Origin: Paenilisteria rustica
Lineage (GTDB): Bacteria > Bacillota > Bacilli > Lactobacillales > Listeriaceae
Direction: 5' to 3'
Length of the DNA: 64,000 nucleotides
NCBI RefSeq assembly: GCF_013820765.1
Contig: NZ_JABJVM010000001.1
Location: 330,431 to 394,430, forward strand
Below are positions 7,869 to 17,009 of this stretch, piece after piece. Each line of letters opens with the position of its first letter. The stretch's first letter is position 1. The notes beneath the pieces were generated by a model that made no database searches, was not told where the DNA came from, and worked only from the letters and a program-made list of their open reading frames with translations. A program made the position numbers and the translations under genes.

Positions 7869-10505
7869 CTAAACAGTCACTTTCTCCCGCTCCTCCAAAA
7901 TCGACGCTTGAGCCGCTGCAATCCGCGCAATCGGAATCCGGTACGGCGAGCAGGAAACATATTGCAATCCTAACCGATGGAAGAACTGAATCGAAGCAGG
8001 ATCGCCACCATGCTCTCCGCAAACGCCCATTTTAAGCGCTGGATTCGTCATTCGCCCTCGTTGCACAGCAGTGGTCACAAGTGCTCCAACGCCTTTTTGA
8101 TCAATCGATTGGAACGGATCTGTCGGCAAAATTTTCTGTTCTTGGTACGCGTATAAGAATTTATTCGCATCATCTCTAGAAAATCCAAACGTCAATTGCG
8201 TTAGATCATTGGTTCCAAAACTGAAAAATTGTGCCTCCTCAGCAATTTCATCAGCCGTAACACATGCGCGCGGAATTTCAATCATCGTCCCAATATCGAA
8301 TGGCAACACCAATTGCTCTTTTCGGAATATCGTTTGAATCGCTTCTTTCAGCTGGTTCTTAATAATCGTGATCTCTTCTCTACTCGAAACAAGAGGAACC
8401 ATTATCTCAGGGTACACTGCAATATCTTCGTCATGAATGTGAATCGCACTTTCAATAATCGCTTCGGCTTGCATGATATAAATCTCCGGGAATGTGATTG
8501 CCAAACGACAACCGCGATGTCCAAGCATTGGATTCGTTTCCGCTAAATCATGTACGCGTTGCTTAATTTCCTCTGCAGGTTTCCCGATTTCTCGCGCCAA
8601 TTTTTCAATATCACGATCGGTTTTCGGTAAAAATTCATGTAACGGTGGATCCAGCAGGCGAATATTCACGGGTTTTCCATTAGCAGCTCGGAAAATGCCT
8701 ACAAAATCAGCTTTTTGCATCTCTTTCAAATGGGCGAGAGCAATCATCCGCTCTTCCTTCGTCTCCGCGATAATCATTTGACGTACGTGCGGAATTCGGT
8801 CTTCTTGGAAAAACATGTGCTCCGTTCGGCAAAGTCCAACACCCTCTGCGCCAAAATGCAATCCGACTTCCAAATCATCAGGAGAATCCGCATTCACACG
8901 AACAACGAGTTTCTTCGCCTCGTTCACCCAGCTCATCAATTCTTCAAAATGACCACCGATTTCTGTCTCGACAAGTGGGATTTCACCAAGATAAATACTC
9001 CCAGTCGAACCGTTCAGTGAGAGAAAGTCGCCTTCCTTTAACGTAGCTGTAGCACTTTGCATCACTTTTTTCGTTTCATCAATCGCAATCGAATCGCATC
9101 CCGCAACGCAACATTTTCCCATACCACGAGCGACAACAGCCGCGTGCGATGTCATACCACCGTGCGCCGTCAAAATCGCAACACTTTTTGCCATCCCCTC
9201 GATATCCTCCGGTGATGTCTCATTGCGTACAAGTACGACTTTTTCACCGCGTTCAGCAGCATCGACCGCATCTTCGGCATTAAAATAAATTTGACCCGTC
9301 GCTGCACCAGGAGAAGCAGGGAGGCCAGTTGCGAGTGATGTCGCTGCATGAAGGCTTGTTTCATCAAAAGAAGGGTGGAGTAGTTGGTCAATTTGAGCCG
9401 TGTCAATCCGCATAATTGCTTCTTCTTTTGTTAACTTCCCTTCATGTACGAGATCCACCGCAATGTTGATAGCCGCTTGCGCCGTCCGCTTCCCATTACG
9501 CGTCTGCAGTACAAAAAGTTCGCCTTTTTCAATCGTGAATTCAATATCTTGCATGTCCAAATAATGTAACTCAAGTAGGGCGGCGACTTCGAGCAATTGT
9601 TTATAAACCTCGGGCATCGTGTCTTCCAAATGTGAAATCGGCTCTGGCGTCCTAATCCCAGCAACAACATCCTCTCCCTGCGCATTCAACAAATACTCTC
9701 CGAAAAAGAGATTTTCACCAGTCGAAGGATTCCTTGTAAAAGCAATGCCTGTCCCGCTCGTATCGCCAGTATTTCCAAACACCATCGATTGAATATTGAC
9801 AGCGGTTCCAAGTTGGTTATCAATATGATGGAGGCGACGATAAACAGCAGCTCGCGGATTTTCCCATGAATCAAAAACAGCGGTAATGGATAGGCGCAAT
9901 TGTTGGAAGGGATCTTGCGGGAAATCGCGACCAGAAGCACTGACGTAAAGCGCTTTATACGTGGTAATCAAATCTTGCAAATCGGCAACGGAGAGTTCTG
10001 TATCCAGCGTATAATTTTTCTGTTCTTTTAAATCCGTAAGCGCTTGCTCAAAACGGTAACTAGGAATTTGAAAAACAACATCGCCGAACATCTGGATAAA
10101 ACGGCGGTAACAATCATAGCTAGAACGCGCGTCATTAGTAGCTTTCACAAGTCCGAGAACCGACTGATCGTTCAGCCCTAGATTAAGAATCGTATCCATC
10201 ATTCCTGGCATTGAAAAAGGAGCACCGGAACGCACGGAGATGAGGAGAGGATTCGTCGTATCGCCAAATTTCTTCTCAGTCTCTTCTTCCAAAATGTGTA
10301 GATGTGTCATCATTTCAGCATAAATATCGTCCGATAAGTATTGATGGTGCTCATTGTAGTCTTTACAAGCCTCCGTCGTAATCGTAAAGCCAGGCGGGAC
10401 GGGAAGTCCAATATTCGTCATTTCGGCTAAATTGGCACCTTTTCCACCTAATAAGTACTTCATTTCCTTCGAACCTTCATTAAAATGATACACAAATTTT
10501 CTCAA
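7869..10505 (-). CDS. ppdK: Pyruvate, phosphate dikinase
   Basis: Interconverts pyruvate + ATP + phosphate with phosphoenolpyruvate + AMP + pyrophosphate. The frame opens at 10523, but TTG 10505 follows AGAGGTGA at good spacing and gives the usual N-terminus (RKFVYHFNEG), making 878 residues. With this start the phosphorylated His is residue 454 in HGGMTSHAAVVAR, close to His455 of the clostridial enzyme. The regulatory Thr is residue 452. The N-terminal ATP-grasp part (LLGGKGANLAEMT), the central swivelling domain and the C-terminal PEP-binding barrel (MGVCGEHGGDPAS) are all complete. It is the third gene of an operon with ccpN and the PPDK regulator, and it ends beside the T repeat region. 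Confidence 0.96.
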   Translation of the reverse strand: MRKFVYHFNEGSKEMKYLLGGKGANLAEMTNIGLPVPPGFTITTEACKDYNEHHQYLSDDIYAEMMTHLHILEEETEKKFGDTTNPLLISVRSGAPFSMPGMMDTILNLGLNDQSVLGLVKATNDARSSYDCYRRFIQMFGDVVFQIPSYRFEQALTDLKEQKNYTLDTELSVADLQDLITTYKALYVSASGRDFPQDPFQQLRLSITAVFDSWENPRAAVYRRLHHIDNQLGTAVNIQSMVFGNTGDTSGTGIAFTRNPSTGENLFFGEYLLNAQGEDVVAGIRTPEPISHLEDTMPEVYKQLLEVAALLELHYLDMQDIEFTIEKGELFVLQTRNGKRTAQAAINIAVDLVHEGKLTKEEAIMRIDTAQIDQLLHPSFDETSLHAATSLATGLPASPGAATGQIYFNAEDAVDAAERGEKVVLVRNETSPEDIEGMAKSVAILTAHGGMTSHAAVVARGMGKCCVAGCDSIAIDETKKVMQSATATLKEGDFLSLNGSTGSIYLGEIPLVETEIGGHFEELMSWVNEAKKLVVRVNADSPDDLEVGLHFGAEGVGLCRTEHMFFQEDRIPHVRQMIIAETKEERMIALAHLKEMQKADFVGIFRAANGKPVNIRLLDPPLHEFLPKTDRDIEKLAREIGKPAEEIKQRVHDLAETNPMLGHRGCRLAITFPEIYIMQAEAIIESAIHIHDEDIAVYPEIMVPLVSSREEITIIKNQLKEAIQTIFRKEQLVLPFDIGTMIEIPRACVTADEIAEEAQFFSFGTNDLTQLTFGFSRDDANKFLYAYQEQKILPTDPFQSIDQKGVGALVTTAVQRGRMTNPALKMGVCGEHGGDPASIQFFHRLGLQYVSCSPYRIPIARIAAAQASILEEREKVTV

Positions 10506-10530
10506 AATAGTCACCTCTAACATTAGATTT

Positions 10531-11334
10531 TTATTTCACGTTTTCAATGATTAGGGCTGCGGTTTCTTCGATAGCTTTGTCTTCCACTTGAATGATACGG
10601 CATCCGAGTTGTTTGAAAATATGATATCCGTAGTCAAGTTCCTCTAAAATCCGATTTTCACTTGAGTAACTGCTTGTTTCATCCAAACCAATCGATTTTA
10701 GGCGAACTTTGCGAATGGCGGAGAGTTTTTCTGGACTGTTTGTTAGACCGATGATGCGATTTCTCGGGATCTGGGTGAGCTCTGTTGGAATCGGAACTTC
10801 TGGAACGAGCGGAACATTGGCCACTTTGTAGTTTTGGTTGGCGAGATAGCTGCTAAGTGGTGTTTTACTGGTACGGGAAATGCCAATCAGCACGATATCT
10901 GCTTCTAATAAACCGCGTGGATCCTTGCAGTCGTCGTACTTAACGGCAAATTCGATGGCCGCAATCCGGTCGAAATAATGTTGGTCAAGCCTGCGCATGT
11001 TTCCGGGATCTTCTTTAGATTGTTGCCCCGTTTTCTGTTCGATAGCGGTGGTGAGGTTGGACACGAGATCGATGCAGGGCAGGTCGTAGTTGGCGCAATA
11101 GTCGCTGGAAATAGTGCTTAACTTCTTTTGTACCAACGTTTGGACGATAATCGCGTCTGCTTTCTTTGCTTCTTCTAAAATTTCAAGCAAGGCTTCCTCG
11201 TCGCGAACAAAGGCGTGACGGCGAATATCAGCCCCGCCTTCTAATGTAAACTGAGCGGTGGAAGCACGAATAAGATGTTGTGCGGTTTCTCCGATGGCGT
11301 CTGAAATAACATAAATGATGACAGTAGACTTCAT
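10531..11334 (-). CDS. yqfL: PPDK regulatory protein (bifunctional kinase/phosphorylase, DUF299)
   Basis: This family switches PPDK off by ADP-dependent phosphorylation of the Thr next to the catalytic His, and on again by phosphate-dependent removal. The P-loop-like motif GISRTSKT is at residues 151-158. The frame extends upstream to 11355, but GGAGG just before ATG 11334 fixes the start, giving 267 residues. It lies between ccpN and ppdK with short gaps (13 and 25 bases), so regulator and target enzyme are made together. The Bacillus counterpart is YqfL. I assign PPDK as the target because the two genes are adjacent. Confidence 0.93.
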   Translation of the reverse strand: MKSTVIIYVISDAIGETAQHLIRASTAQFTLEGGADIRRHAFVRDEEALLEILEEAKKADAIIVQTLVQKKLSTISSDYCANYDLPCIDLVSNLTTAIEQKTGQQSKEDPGNMRRLDQHYFDRIAAIEFAVKYDDCKDPRGLLEADIVLIGISRTSKTPLSSYLANQNYKVANVPLVPEVPIPTELTQIPRNRIIGLTNSPEKLSAIRKVRLKSIGLDETSSYSSENRILEELDYGYHIFKQLGCRIIQVEDKAIEETAALIIENVK

Positions 11335-11347
11335 TTTTACCTCCGAT

Positions 11348-11965
11348 TTATTCATTTTTGAACGTATCCACGAAAAGTTGTGTCAATCGTGTTTTAGAAA
11401 CTTTTCCAATTGCTTTTTTGCCATCCATAACAGGCAGAGAGTCGATCTGATGAATCACGAGTTGTTGCGCAGCGTAGAGGGCAGAATCTGTTTTTGTGAC
11501 GGTTAAAATATTAGGCATCCGCGTCATAATCGTCGCAATTGGTGTCGCCTTTTTATCGGTGTCAGCAAGCGCGCCTTTTAGCAGGTCTTTACGTGAGACA
11601 ATACCAATCAGTTCTGATGCTTCGATCACGTATAAACTGCCAGTGTCCTCTAAAAAAAGGGTGACAATCGCATCGTGAATCGAGGTTTCCTTCGTTACAA
11701 ATACAGGTGTTGTCATAATTTCAGCTACCTTCAAATGGCGAATATCTTCATAGATGGTAGGATTTAAATCGAGCCCCGAATAAAAATAACCGACTTTCGG
11801 ACGGGCGTCTAAGATACCAGTCATCGTCAAAATTGATAAATCAGCGCGAATCGTGGCGCGGGTTAACTCTAATGAACGCGCGATTTGATCGCCTGTTGCA
11901 GGTTCGTTTACTTTCACAAATTCAATGATGGCTAGTTGTCGTGCTGAGAGCTTTATTTGGCTCAC
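11348..11965 (-). CDS. ccpN: CcpN-type transcriptional repressor of gluconeogenesis
   Basis: A 205-residue protein with an N-terminal winged helix-turn-helix (residues 5-60, including ATGDQIARSLELTRATIRADL) followed by two CBS domains (about 78-135 and 143-200) that bind nucleotides. In Bacillus, CcpN represses gapB and pckA during glycolytic growth. Here it heads an operon with the PPDK regulator and ppdK, so it likely controls PPDK synthesis. Two matches to the CcpN operator lie at its own promoter. The GTG start at 11965 has no strong ribosome site (GAAATGAG upstream), so the exact start is uncertain. Confidence 0.9.
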   Translation of the reverse strand: MSQIKLSARQLAIIEFVKVNEPATGDQIARSLELTRATIRADLSILTMTGILDARPKVGYFYSGLDLNPTIYEDIRHLKVAEIMTTPVFVTKETSIHDAIVTLFLEDTGSLYVIEASELIGIVSRKDLLKGALADTDKKATPIATIMTRMPNILTVTKTDSALYAAQQLVIHQIDSLPVMDGKKAIGKVSKTRLTQLFVDTFKNE

Positions 11966-11992
11966 CTCATTTCGATATAGGATATGCTGTTT

Positions 11993-12040
11993 ATTATATA
12001 GTATGACACAATAGAATGCAAATGATTAATGTGTCATACT
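11993..12040 (-). promoter_or_regulatory. ccpN operon promoter with two inverted CcpN operators
   Basis: On the minus strand TTGCAT (12021-12016) and TATAAT (11998-11993) are spaced by 17 bases. TGTGTCATACT occurs at 12010-12000 (minus) and again at 12030-12040 (plus), forming a perfect inverted repeat. Each fits the Bacillus CcpN consensus TRTGHYATAYW exactly. One site sits between -35 and -10 and the other just upstream of -35, a layout for autorepression. Confidence 0.75.
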
Positions 12041-12063
12041 AATTGAAATAATAATCTCATTTT

Positions 12064-12092
12064 TTGCTTCCCTTCCACAGCTTCGTTATAAT
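12064..12092 (+). promoter_or_regulatory. Promoter of the LtrA-like gene
   Basis: TTGCTT (12064-12069) and TATAAT (12087-12092) are 17 bases apart, followed by AAGGGAGG and the GTG start at 12121. It is divergent from the ccpN promoter. Confidence 0.65.
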
Positions 12093-12120
12093 TAGCGAAA
12101 GAAAAGGGAGGCGATTTTTT

Positions 12121-13209
12121 GTGCCAAAGAAGGTAACCTGGTTAGAGCTATTTTTTGATTTATTATTTGTTGGGGCAATTGCGTCGGTCACGCATGTGCT
12201 GCTATATATGGAAGATGGTACAATAGGTGCGAGCATTTTTTGGAAGTTTGTTCTGATGTTTGTGCCGTTATGGTGGGCTTGGACGGGACAGACGTTATTT
12301 ATCAATCGCTATGGTAATGATTTATTACCGCAAAGACTACTTATCGGACTAGAGATTATGTTCGTATTATTGATGATATCTAGTTTTAATATTCATTTTG
12401 ATGAAACGTATATCACTTTTTTTATAGGGTATATCGGATTGAGAATGATTACGGCGATTCAATATCTTTTTGCTGCAAAAAAAGAAAAAGCAGCTCGCAG
12501 GAACGTGGCGCTTTTTCTAGGTAAATACTTTTGGATTGGGATTTTAGTATCTTCCATCTCCTTGTTTTTAGACGGAGAATGGCGTTATATCATGCTTTAT
12601 GTAGGAATCGTATTGGATATTTTAGTGCCGCTAATAGGACGCAAGCGATTACGTCAAGTTCCGATTCATACGGAGCATTTGTTGGAACGCTTTGGTTTGT
12701 TTACAATCATATTACTAGGAGAATCGATTGTCGCGATTATTTCTGTACTATCGACGGAAGTGATGGATCTTGGCCTGATTTTTTACGCGGCCTGCGCTAT
12801 TATCTTAGTATTGCTGATTTGGTGGCAGTATTTTGATAACTTAGAGAAAAAATTGGACAAAGAACAGCAGACAGCAGGGCAACTGATTATTTATGGCCAC
12901 TTATTTATTTTTTTATCGCTATCAACAACCGCTGCAGGTATCAAAATGCTCATTTTACCAGATGTATCATATCATTTCGTTGTTTTCTTCCTGTTTAGCT
13001 CGGTTTTGGTGTATGTTCTTGCTTTTTCGGGAACATTTCATTTATATCGGGTCCCAGAGGAACGGCTGGCCTGGATACACTTGGCCTTGTTTATCGGTTT
13101 ACTCACAGGGTTATTCGTTCTTGTCTGGTTTGTGGTGCTTTCTCCCGCGCTCGTATTGTTGGTATTATGCATCTTTTTCCTCATTTTTGGGATGATGACA
13201 TCGAAATAA
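12121..13209 (+). CDS. ltrA: Low-temperature requirement protein A family (LtrA) membrane protein
   Basis: The frame opens at 12064, but AAGGGAGG (12105-12112) sets the GTG start at 12121, giving 362 residues. The product has about eleven hydrophobic segments. The family signature VTWLELFFDLLFVGAIASVTH is at the N-terminus and LFTIILLGESIVAII lies near residue 195. In L. monocytogenes, LtrA was found as needed for growth in the cold; its biochemical role is unknown. It is monocistronic, with its own promoter and a terminator shared with the convergent hemolysin III gene. Confidence 0.85.
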   Translation: MPKKVTWLELFFDLLFVGAIASVTHVLLYMEDGTIGASIFWKFVLMFVPLWWAWTGQTLFINRYGNDLLPQRLLIGLEIMFVLLMISSFNIHFDETYITFFIGYIGLRMITAIQYLFAAKKEKAARRNVALFLGKYFWIGILVSSISLFLDGEWRYIMLYVGIVLDILVPLIGRKRLRQVPIHTEHLLERFGLFTIILLGESIVAIISVLSTEVMDLGLIFYAACAIILVLLIWWQYFDNLEKKLDKEQQTAGQLIIYGHLFIFLSLSTTAAGIKMLILPDVSYHFVVFFLFSSVLVYVLAFSGTFHLYRVPEERLAWIHLALFIGLLTGLFVLVWFVVLSPALVLLVLCIFFLIFGMMTSK

Positions 13210-13224
13210 AATGGCTTTCCAAGC

Positions 13225-13259
13225 AAAAAGGCATCCTGTTTTTCGAGGGATGCCTTTTT
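13225..13259. terminator. Bidirectional terminator between ltrA and hlyIII
   Basis: AAAAAGGCATCC (13226-13237) pairs with GGGATGCCTTTTT (13247-13259), with A and T tracts on both sides. Confidence 0.9.
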
Positions 13260-13264
13260 GTTAC

Positions 13265-13894
13265 CTATACGTAAAACAAAATACAGAAATACATAAACCC
13301 GGTGCCTGCGATCACGAACAGATGCCAAATCGCGTGCATATAAGGAACTTTTGGAATGCTATAAAAAACGGCGCCAACAGTAAACATGATGCCCCCGGTT
13401 ACAAGTAACCAAAATCCAACGGGCTCTAGTGTTAGATAGAGCGGTTTAATGGCGATCATAACGAGCCAGCCCATCAATAGATAGAAAAGCGTCGAAATTA
13501 GTTTCCATTTTCCGAGCAAAAAGCATTTATATACGATTCCTGCTGCAGCAAGTCCCCAAATGACACCGAATAAGGTCCAGCCGAGCGATCCTTGCAATGT
13601 AATCAAAACAAGTGGCGTATAAGATCCGGCAATCAAAATATAGATGGCAACGTGATCTAATATATTAAATAACTGCTTGGCTTTTCCAGGCTTGAAACTG
13701 TGTAGCATCGTCGAGCAGAAATACAGCAACATCAATGAAATGCCGTAAATTAAAAAACTGACTAAATAAATCGGGTTATCCCGCTGTATCGCAAAAATAA
13801 TGAGCATGACAAGGGCAGGAATGCTAAGTAAAAAACCAACACCATGTGTGACAGCGTTCGCGACTTCTTCTTTCCAATTATACGCTTCGTGCAT
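13265..13894 (-). CDS. Hemolysin III / YqfA family (PAQR) membrane protein
   Basis: The open frame begins at 13948, but ATG 13894 preceded by TTGGTGAT gives the family-typical N-terminus (MHEAYNWKEEVANAVTHGVGF), 209 residues. Seven hydrophobic segments are present. The conserved PAQR residues are visible: E-x-x-N-x-x-T-H at the start, the TMLHSF motif near residue 64 and MHAIWHLFVIAG near the end, which together form a probable metal site. Despite the name, a hemolytic role is not established; related proteins affect membrane properties. Convergent with ltrA. Confidence 0.9.
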   Translation of the reverse strand: MHEAYNWKEEVANAVTHGVGFLLSIPALVMLIIFAIQRDNPIYLVSFLIYGISLMLLYFCSTMLHSFKPGKAKQLFNILDHVAIYILIAGSYTPLVLITLQGSLGWTLFGVIWGLAAAGIVYKCFLLGKWKLISTLFYLLMGWLVMIAIKPLYLTLEPVGFWLLVTGGIMFTVGAVFYSIPKVPYMHAIWHLFVIAGTGFMYFCILFYV

Positions 13895-14085
13895 GTTTAT
13901 CACCAAACTTTTCTGAAAAATTAAATTTTCGATTCTTATCCCTATCATACGCTTTTTTTGAAGAAATAGAAAGTGAGAAAAGACCTTGAAAGTTTAAGAT
14001 AGTGTAAAGAATGGGAAAACAATCGTCCCTAGGTACAACTTCCGCCTGATATTTAGCTATTAGAATAGTACTATTATGATTTTCT

Positions 14086-14094
14086 TGCTATAAT
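14086..14094 (+). promoter_or_regulatory. Extended -10 promoter of the degV-ypmR-ypmS operon
   Basis: TGCTATAAT (14086-14094) is a consensus extended -10 element located 35 bases before degV. No good -35 is visible, which extended -10 promoters tolerate. Confidence 0.6.
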
Positions 14095-14128
14095 AGAAAG
14101 AAGAAATCTAGAATTGGATGTGGAAATA

Positions 14129-14965
14129 ATGACAAAAATAAAAATTGTGACTGATTCAACTGCCGGATTAACGCCTGAAGAAGTGGCGAAATATAACATT
14201 CATATTCTACCATTAACTGTCGAAATTGATGGGGAAACATACGATGCGACTGAACTTGAACCAGCTGATTTTATGGCAAAAATGGCGACCTCGAAGCAAC
14301 TTCCAAAATCATCACAACCAGCAATTGGAAATATTGTAGCCTTATTTGAGGAACTAACAGCGGATGGTAGTGAAGTACTGGCCATTCATTTAACAGAGAA
14401 ATTAAGCGGAACCGTTTTAACGGCGCAACAAGCTGCGGACATGGTCGATGGCGAAGTAACGGTCATTGATTCTGATTATATCGCGCGTGCCTTGGCGTTC
14501 CAAGTCATTGAAGCGGCAAAAATGGCCCAAACTGGAACTAGTACGGTAGAAGACATCTTAACCAAAATATCATCGATTCGCGCGAAAACAAAGCTGTATA
14601 TTTGCGTCGTGACCCTCGAAAACCTGATTAAAGGTGGGCGTGTAGGCCGAATGCAAGGTATTATCGGCAGTCTTTTGAACATCAAGTTGATTGCTAAGTT
14701 ACAAGATGGTGCGCTTGTTGAAGAAGCTAAGATTCGTAGTAAGAAAAAAACGATGGACTATTTAGTCGATGTTTTAAAAGCAGAAACGAAAAAGGTCAAG
14801 GAACTCAATGTGGTGCACGCGAATGGGTTGCAGATGGCCGAAGAAATCAGAGCACATGCCAAAGAAATTTTCCACTTGCCGGAAGTATTGTTGTTAAATG
14901 CCGATTCGGTTATTTCCACACATGCTGGAAATGGTGCATTTGCGATGATTTACTATACAGAGTAG
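14129..14965 (+). CDS. degV: DegV family fatty-acid-binding protein
   Basis: A 278-residue protein of the DegV (FakB-like) family, which binds a fatty acid for the kinase FakA. The fold signatures are visible: KIVTDSTAGLT at the N-terminus, SSQPAIG (about residues 60-66), IHLTEKLSGT (about 92-101), VIDSDYIA and KGGRVGR near residue 172. The frame opens at 14114, but ATG 14129 after GGATGTGG gives the family N-terminus MTKIKIVTDS. It is followed by the lipase-like gene after 5-14 bases, depending on that gene's start. No fatty-acid kinase is in this window. Confidence 0.9.
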   Translation: MTKIKIVTDSTAGLTPEEVAKYNIHILPLTVEIDGETYDATELEPADFMAKMATSKQLPKSSQPAIGNIVALFEELTADGSEVLAIHLTEKLSGTVLTAQQAADMVDGEVTVIDSDYIARALAFQVIEAAKMAQTGTSTVEDILTKISSIRAKTKLYICVVTLENLIKGGRVGRMQGIIGSLLNIKLIAKLQDGALVEEAKIRSKKKTMDYLVDVLKAETKKVKELNVVHANGLQMAEEIRAHAKEIFHLPEVLLLNADSVISTHAGNGAFAMIYYTE

Positions 14966-14979
14966 GTTAGGTGAAGACG

Positions 14980-15771
14980 TTGAATAAGAAAAAATATTGG
15001 CTTGCGGGGATCGCTATCATCATCCTCGCGGCCATTCTTACCTTTTATTTTATCCAAAAAGAGCAGGACAGAAAGCGTGAAGAGGCGCGCGTGGCAATCA
15101 ATCTAGTCGCGATGGGAGATTCGTTAACAGAAGGTTCTGGCGATGAGGAAAATGATGGTGGTTATGTTGGTATTGTTGAATCCAAGTTAGCCAAACGCGA
15201 GGATGTAAGAAGTGTGACAACGGAAAATTACGGTGTTGGTGGAAACCGAAGTGACCAGTTGTTGAAACGCTTGGATACACAGTCTGATTTTCAAAAGGAT
15301 GTCAAAGAGGCCAATGCGATTTCGATTACGATTGGTGGAAATGATGTGGTGAAGGTTATTCGTTCTAAGCTACTCGATGCGGAGAAATCTGATTTTACGA
15401 AAGCGAACGCGAAATTCGATGCTAATTTGACGAAACTTTTAGATGAAATTCGTGATTTAAATCCGGATGCGCCGATTTATGTGTTTGGTATTTATAATCC
15501 GTATACGACTTATTTTAGCGAGATGAAAGTGTTGGATGATATTATTGCCGATTGGAATGCCTCAACAAAAGAGACGCTGGCGAAGGTGAATGATACGCAC
15601 TTTATTTCGGTTAATAAGCAATTGGAAGAGCGTTCTGCAACGAAAACAGGAAAGGCGAATCCGAACCTGTCATCTGATTTGTTTCATCCGAATCATAGTG
15701 GGTATCAAAAAATGGCAGAAGCTTTATACGAACAAATGGTGACATCGATACAAAAAGGAAATATAGAGTAG
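14980..15771 (+). CDS. ypmR: SGNH/GDSL hydrolase, membrane-anchored (YpmR-like)
   Basis: An N-terminal hydrophobic segment (about residues 6-24) anchors the protein or serves as an uncleaved signal. The catalytic domain lies outside the cell. Block I is VAMGDSLTEGSGD (the nucleophile Ser is in GDS), GGNDVV is block III, and DLFHPNHSGY carries the catalytic Asp and His. AGGTGA five bases before TTG 14980 supports this start; a GTG at 14971 is an alternative. The family includes lipases and esterases of cell-envelope lipids; the substrate is unknown. It sits between degV and ypmS as in Bacillus and Listeria. Confidence 0.87.
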   Translation: MNKKKYWLAGIAIIILAAILTFYFIQKEQDRKREEARVAINLVAMGDSLTEGSGDEENDGGYVGIVESKLAKREDVRSVTTENYGVGGNRSDQLLKRLDTQSDFQKDVKEANAISITIGGNDVVKVIRSKLLDAEKSDFTKANAKFDANLTKLLDEIRDLNPDAPIYVFGIYNPYTTYFSEMKVLDDIIADWNASTKETLAKVNDTHFISVNKQLEERSATKTGKANPNLSSDLFHPNHSGYQKMAEALYEQMVTSIQKGNIE

Positions 15772-15786
15772 AGAAGGTGACGGCTG

Positions 15787-16392
15787 TTGGGGTCAAAAGA
15801 TAAGCAAACAAACTATTGGAAATGGGCGTTTCTGGCGTTTGTCGGGATATTAGTGCTGAGTGTGGCTTGGCTTTATATGTCGATTTTCTGGTTTTCGCCG
15901 CATGTGCCGGAAGATGCTGGACGTAAGGTGAGCACGAAAGATATGGTTGAATTTCCAACATCGACGAATAAGGCTGATTTGAATGCATTGATTGCGCATT
16001 ATTTACAAGATTTTCAGAAAGATAATGATGCGGATATAAAATATGATGTGTATTTAGCGGACGATGTTGTTTTTACTGCAGAGGCACATTTTTTAGGGCA
16101 GCCTGTTGATCTTGGACTTAATTTTACGCCTACTTTGCGCAAGGATGGTGTGATTGTTTTGCAGCAAGTTGATTTGAGAATTGGGGCGCTACCATTACCG
16201 GTTTCTGTCGCGATGAAATATGTGCAGAGCCAGGTGGAATTGCCTGATTGGGTGACGGTTTCTCCAAAACGTAAGAAAATTTATCTTGATATGAATAAAC
16301 TGAAATTAAAAGGTGACATGAAAGTACGTGTGGATGCGCTTGATTTGAAGAAAGACGATATTTCATTCACGCTGTTAGTACCAACAAGTTAA
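15787..16392 (+). CDS. ypmS: YpmS family membrane-anchored protein (DUF2140)
   Basis: A 201-residue protein with one N-terminal membrane helix (about residues 12-32) and an extracellular domain of alternating strands (VYLADDVVFTAEAHFLG, LPLPVSVAMKYVQSQVELPDWVTV). Start TTG 15787 follows GAAGGTGA by six bases. The family is conserved beside degV and the GDSL hydrolase in Bacillaceae and Listeria but has no known biochemical role. The pairing with the hydrolase suggests a shared envelope function (inference). Confidence 0.85.
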   Translation: MGSKDKQTNYWKWAFLAFVGILVLSVAWLYMSIFWFSPHVPEDAGRKVSTKDMVEFPTSTNKADLNALIAHYLQDFQKDNDADIKYDVYLADDVVFTAEAHFLGQPVDLGLNFTPTLRKDGVIVLQQVDLRIGALPLPVSVAMKYVQSQVELPDWVTVSPKRKKIYLDMNKLKLKGDMKVRVDALDLKKDDISFTLLVPTS

Positions 16393-16415
16393 GAAATAGT
16401 GAGCAAGCGCCTTAT

Positions 16416-16444
16416 TTGAAAAGCAATGTCAAGTGTATTACAAT
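16416..16444 (+). promoter_or_regulatory. Promoter of msrA-msrB
   Basis: TTGAAA (16416-16421), a 17-base spacer and TACAAT (16439-16444), 37 bases upstream of msrA. Confidence 0.65.
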
Positions 16445-16481
16445 TTAATGGCAACAGAAAAATACTTGGGGAGGCTATAAG

Positions 16482-17003
16482 ATGAGCGAAAAAGCAATTT
16501 TTGCAGGTGGCTGTTTTTGGTGTATGATTAAACCGTTTGATACGCAACCTGGTATCGAAAGTGTGGTTGCTGGTTATACGGGCGGACACACGGTTAATCC
16601 TACGTATAAAGAGGTTTGTAGTGAGACGACTGGACATACGGAAGCTGTCGAGATTACATTTGATCCTGAGATTTTTCCATATGAGAAGTTAGTGGAGGTT
16701 TATTGGCAACAGACGGACCCTACGGATGCGGGTGGCCAGTTTGTAGACCGTGGTTCATCGTATCGACCTGTTATTTTTTATACGTCAGAGGAGCAGCGCG
16801 TGAAAGCGGAGAAATCGAAGGCGGATTTGGAAGCGAGTGGCCGATTTAAGCGACCGATCGTGACCCAAATCGAGAAGGCTGGGCCGTTTTATGTGGCGGA
16901 AGACTACCATCAAGATTTTTATAAGAAGGACCCGAATCATTATAAGAATTACCGCAGCCATTCAGGACGCGATCCATTTATCGACGCTAATTGGAAAGGG
17001 TGA
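16482..17003 (+). CDS. msrA: Peptide methionine-S-sulfoxide reductase A
   Basis: Repairs the S epimer of oxidised methionine. The active-site Cys11 is in the family signature GGCFWC at residues 9-14. [17 protein letters not shown] and [12 protein letters not shown] follow, as in typical MsrA, and [13 protein letters not shown] is near the C-terminus. The length is 173 residues. It has a strong ribosome site (GGGGAGG) and is followed after six bases by msrB, so both epimers are handled by one operon. Confidence 0.97.
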   Translation: MSEKAIFAGGCFWCMIKPFDTQPGIESVVAGYTGGHTVNPTYKEVCSETTGHTEAVEITFDPEIFPYEKLVEVYWQQTDPTDAGGQFVDRGSSYRPVIFYTSEEQRVKAEKSKADLEASGRFKRPIVTQIEKAGPFYVAEDYHQDFYKKDPNHYKNYRSHSGRDPFIDANWKG

Positions 17004-17009
17004 CCGACT

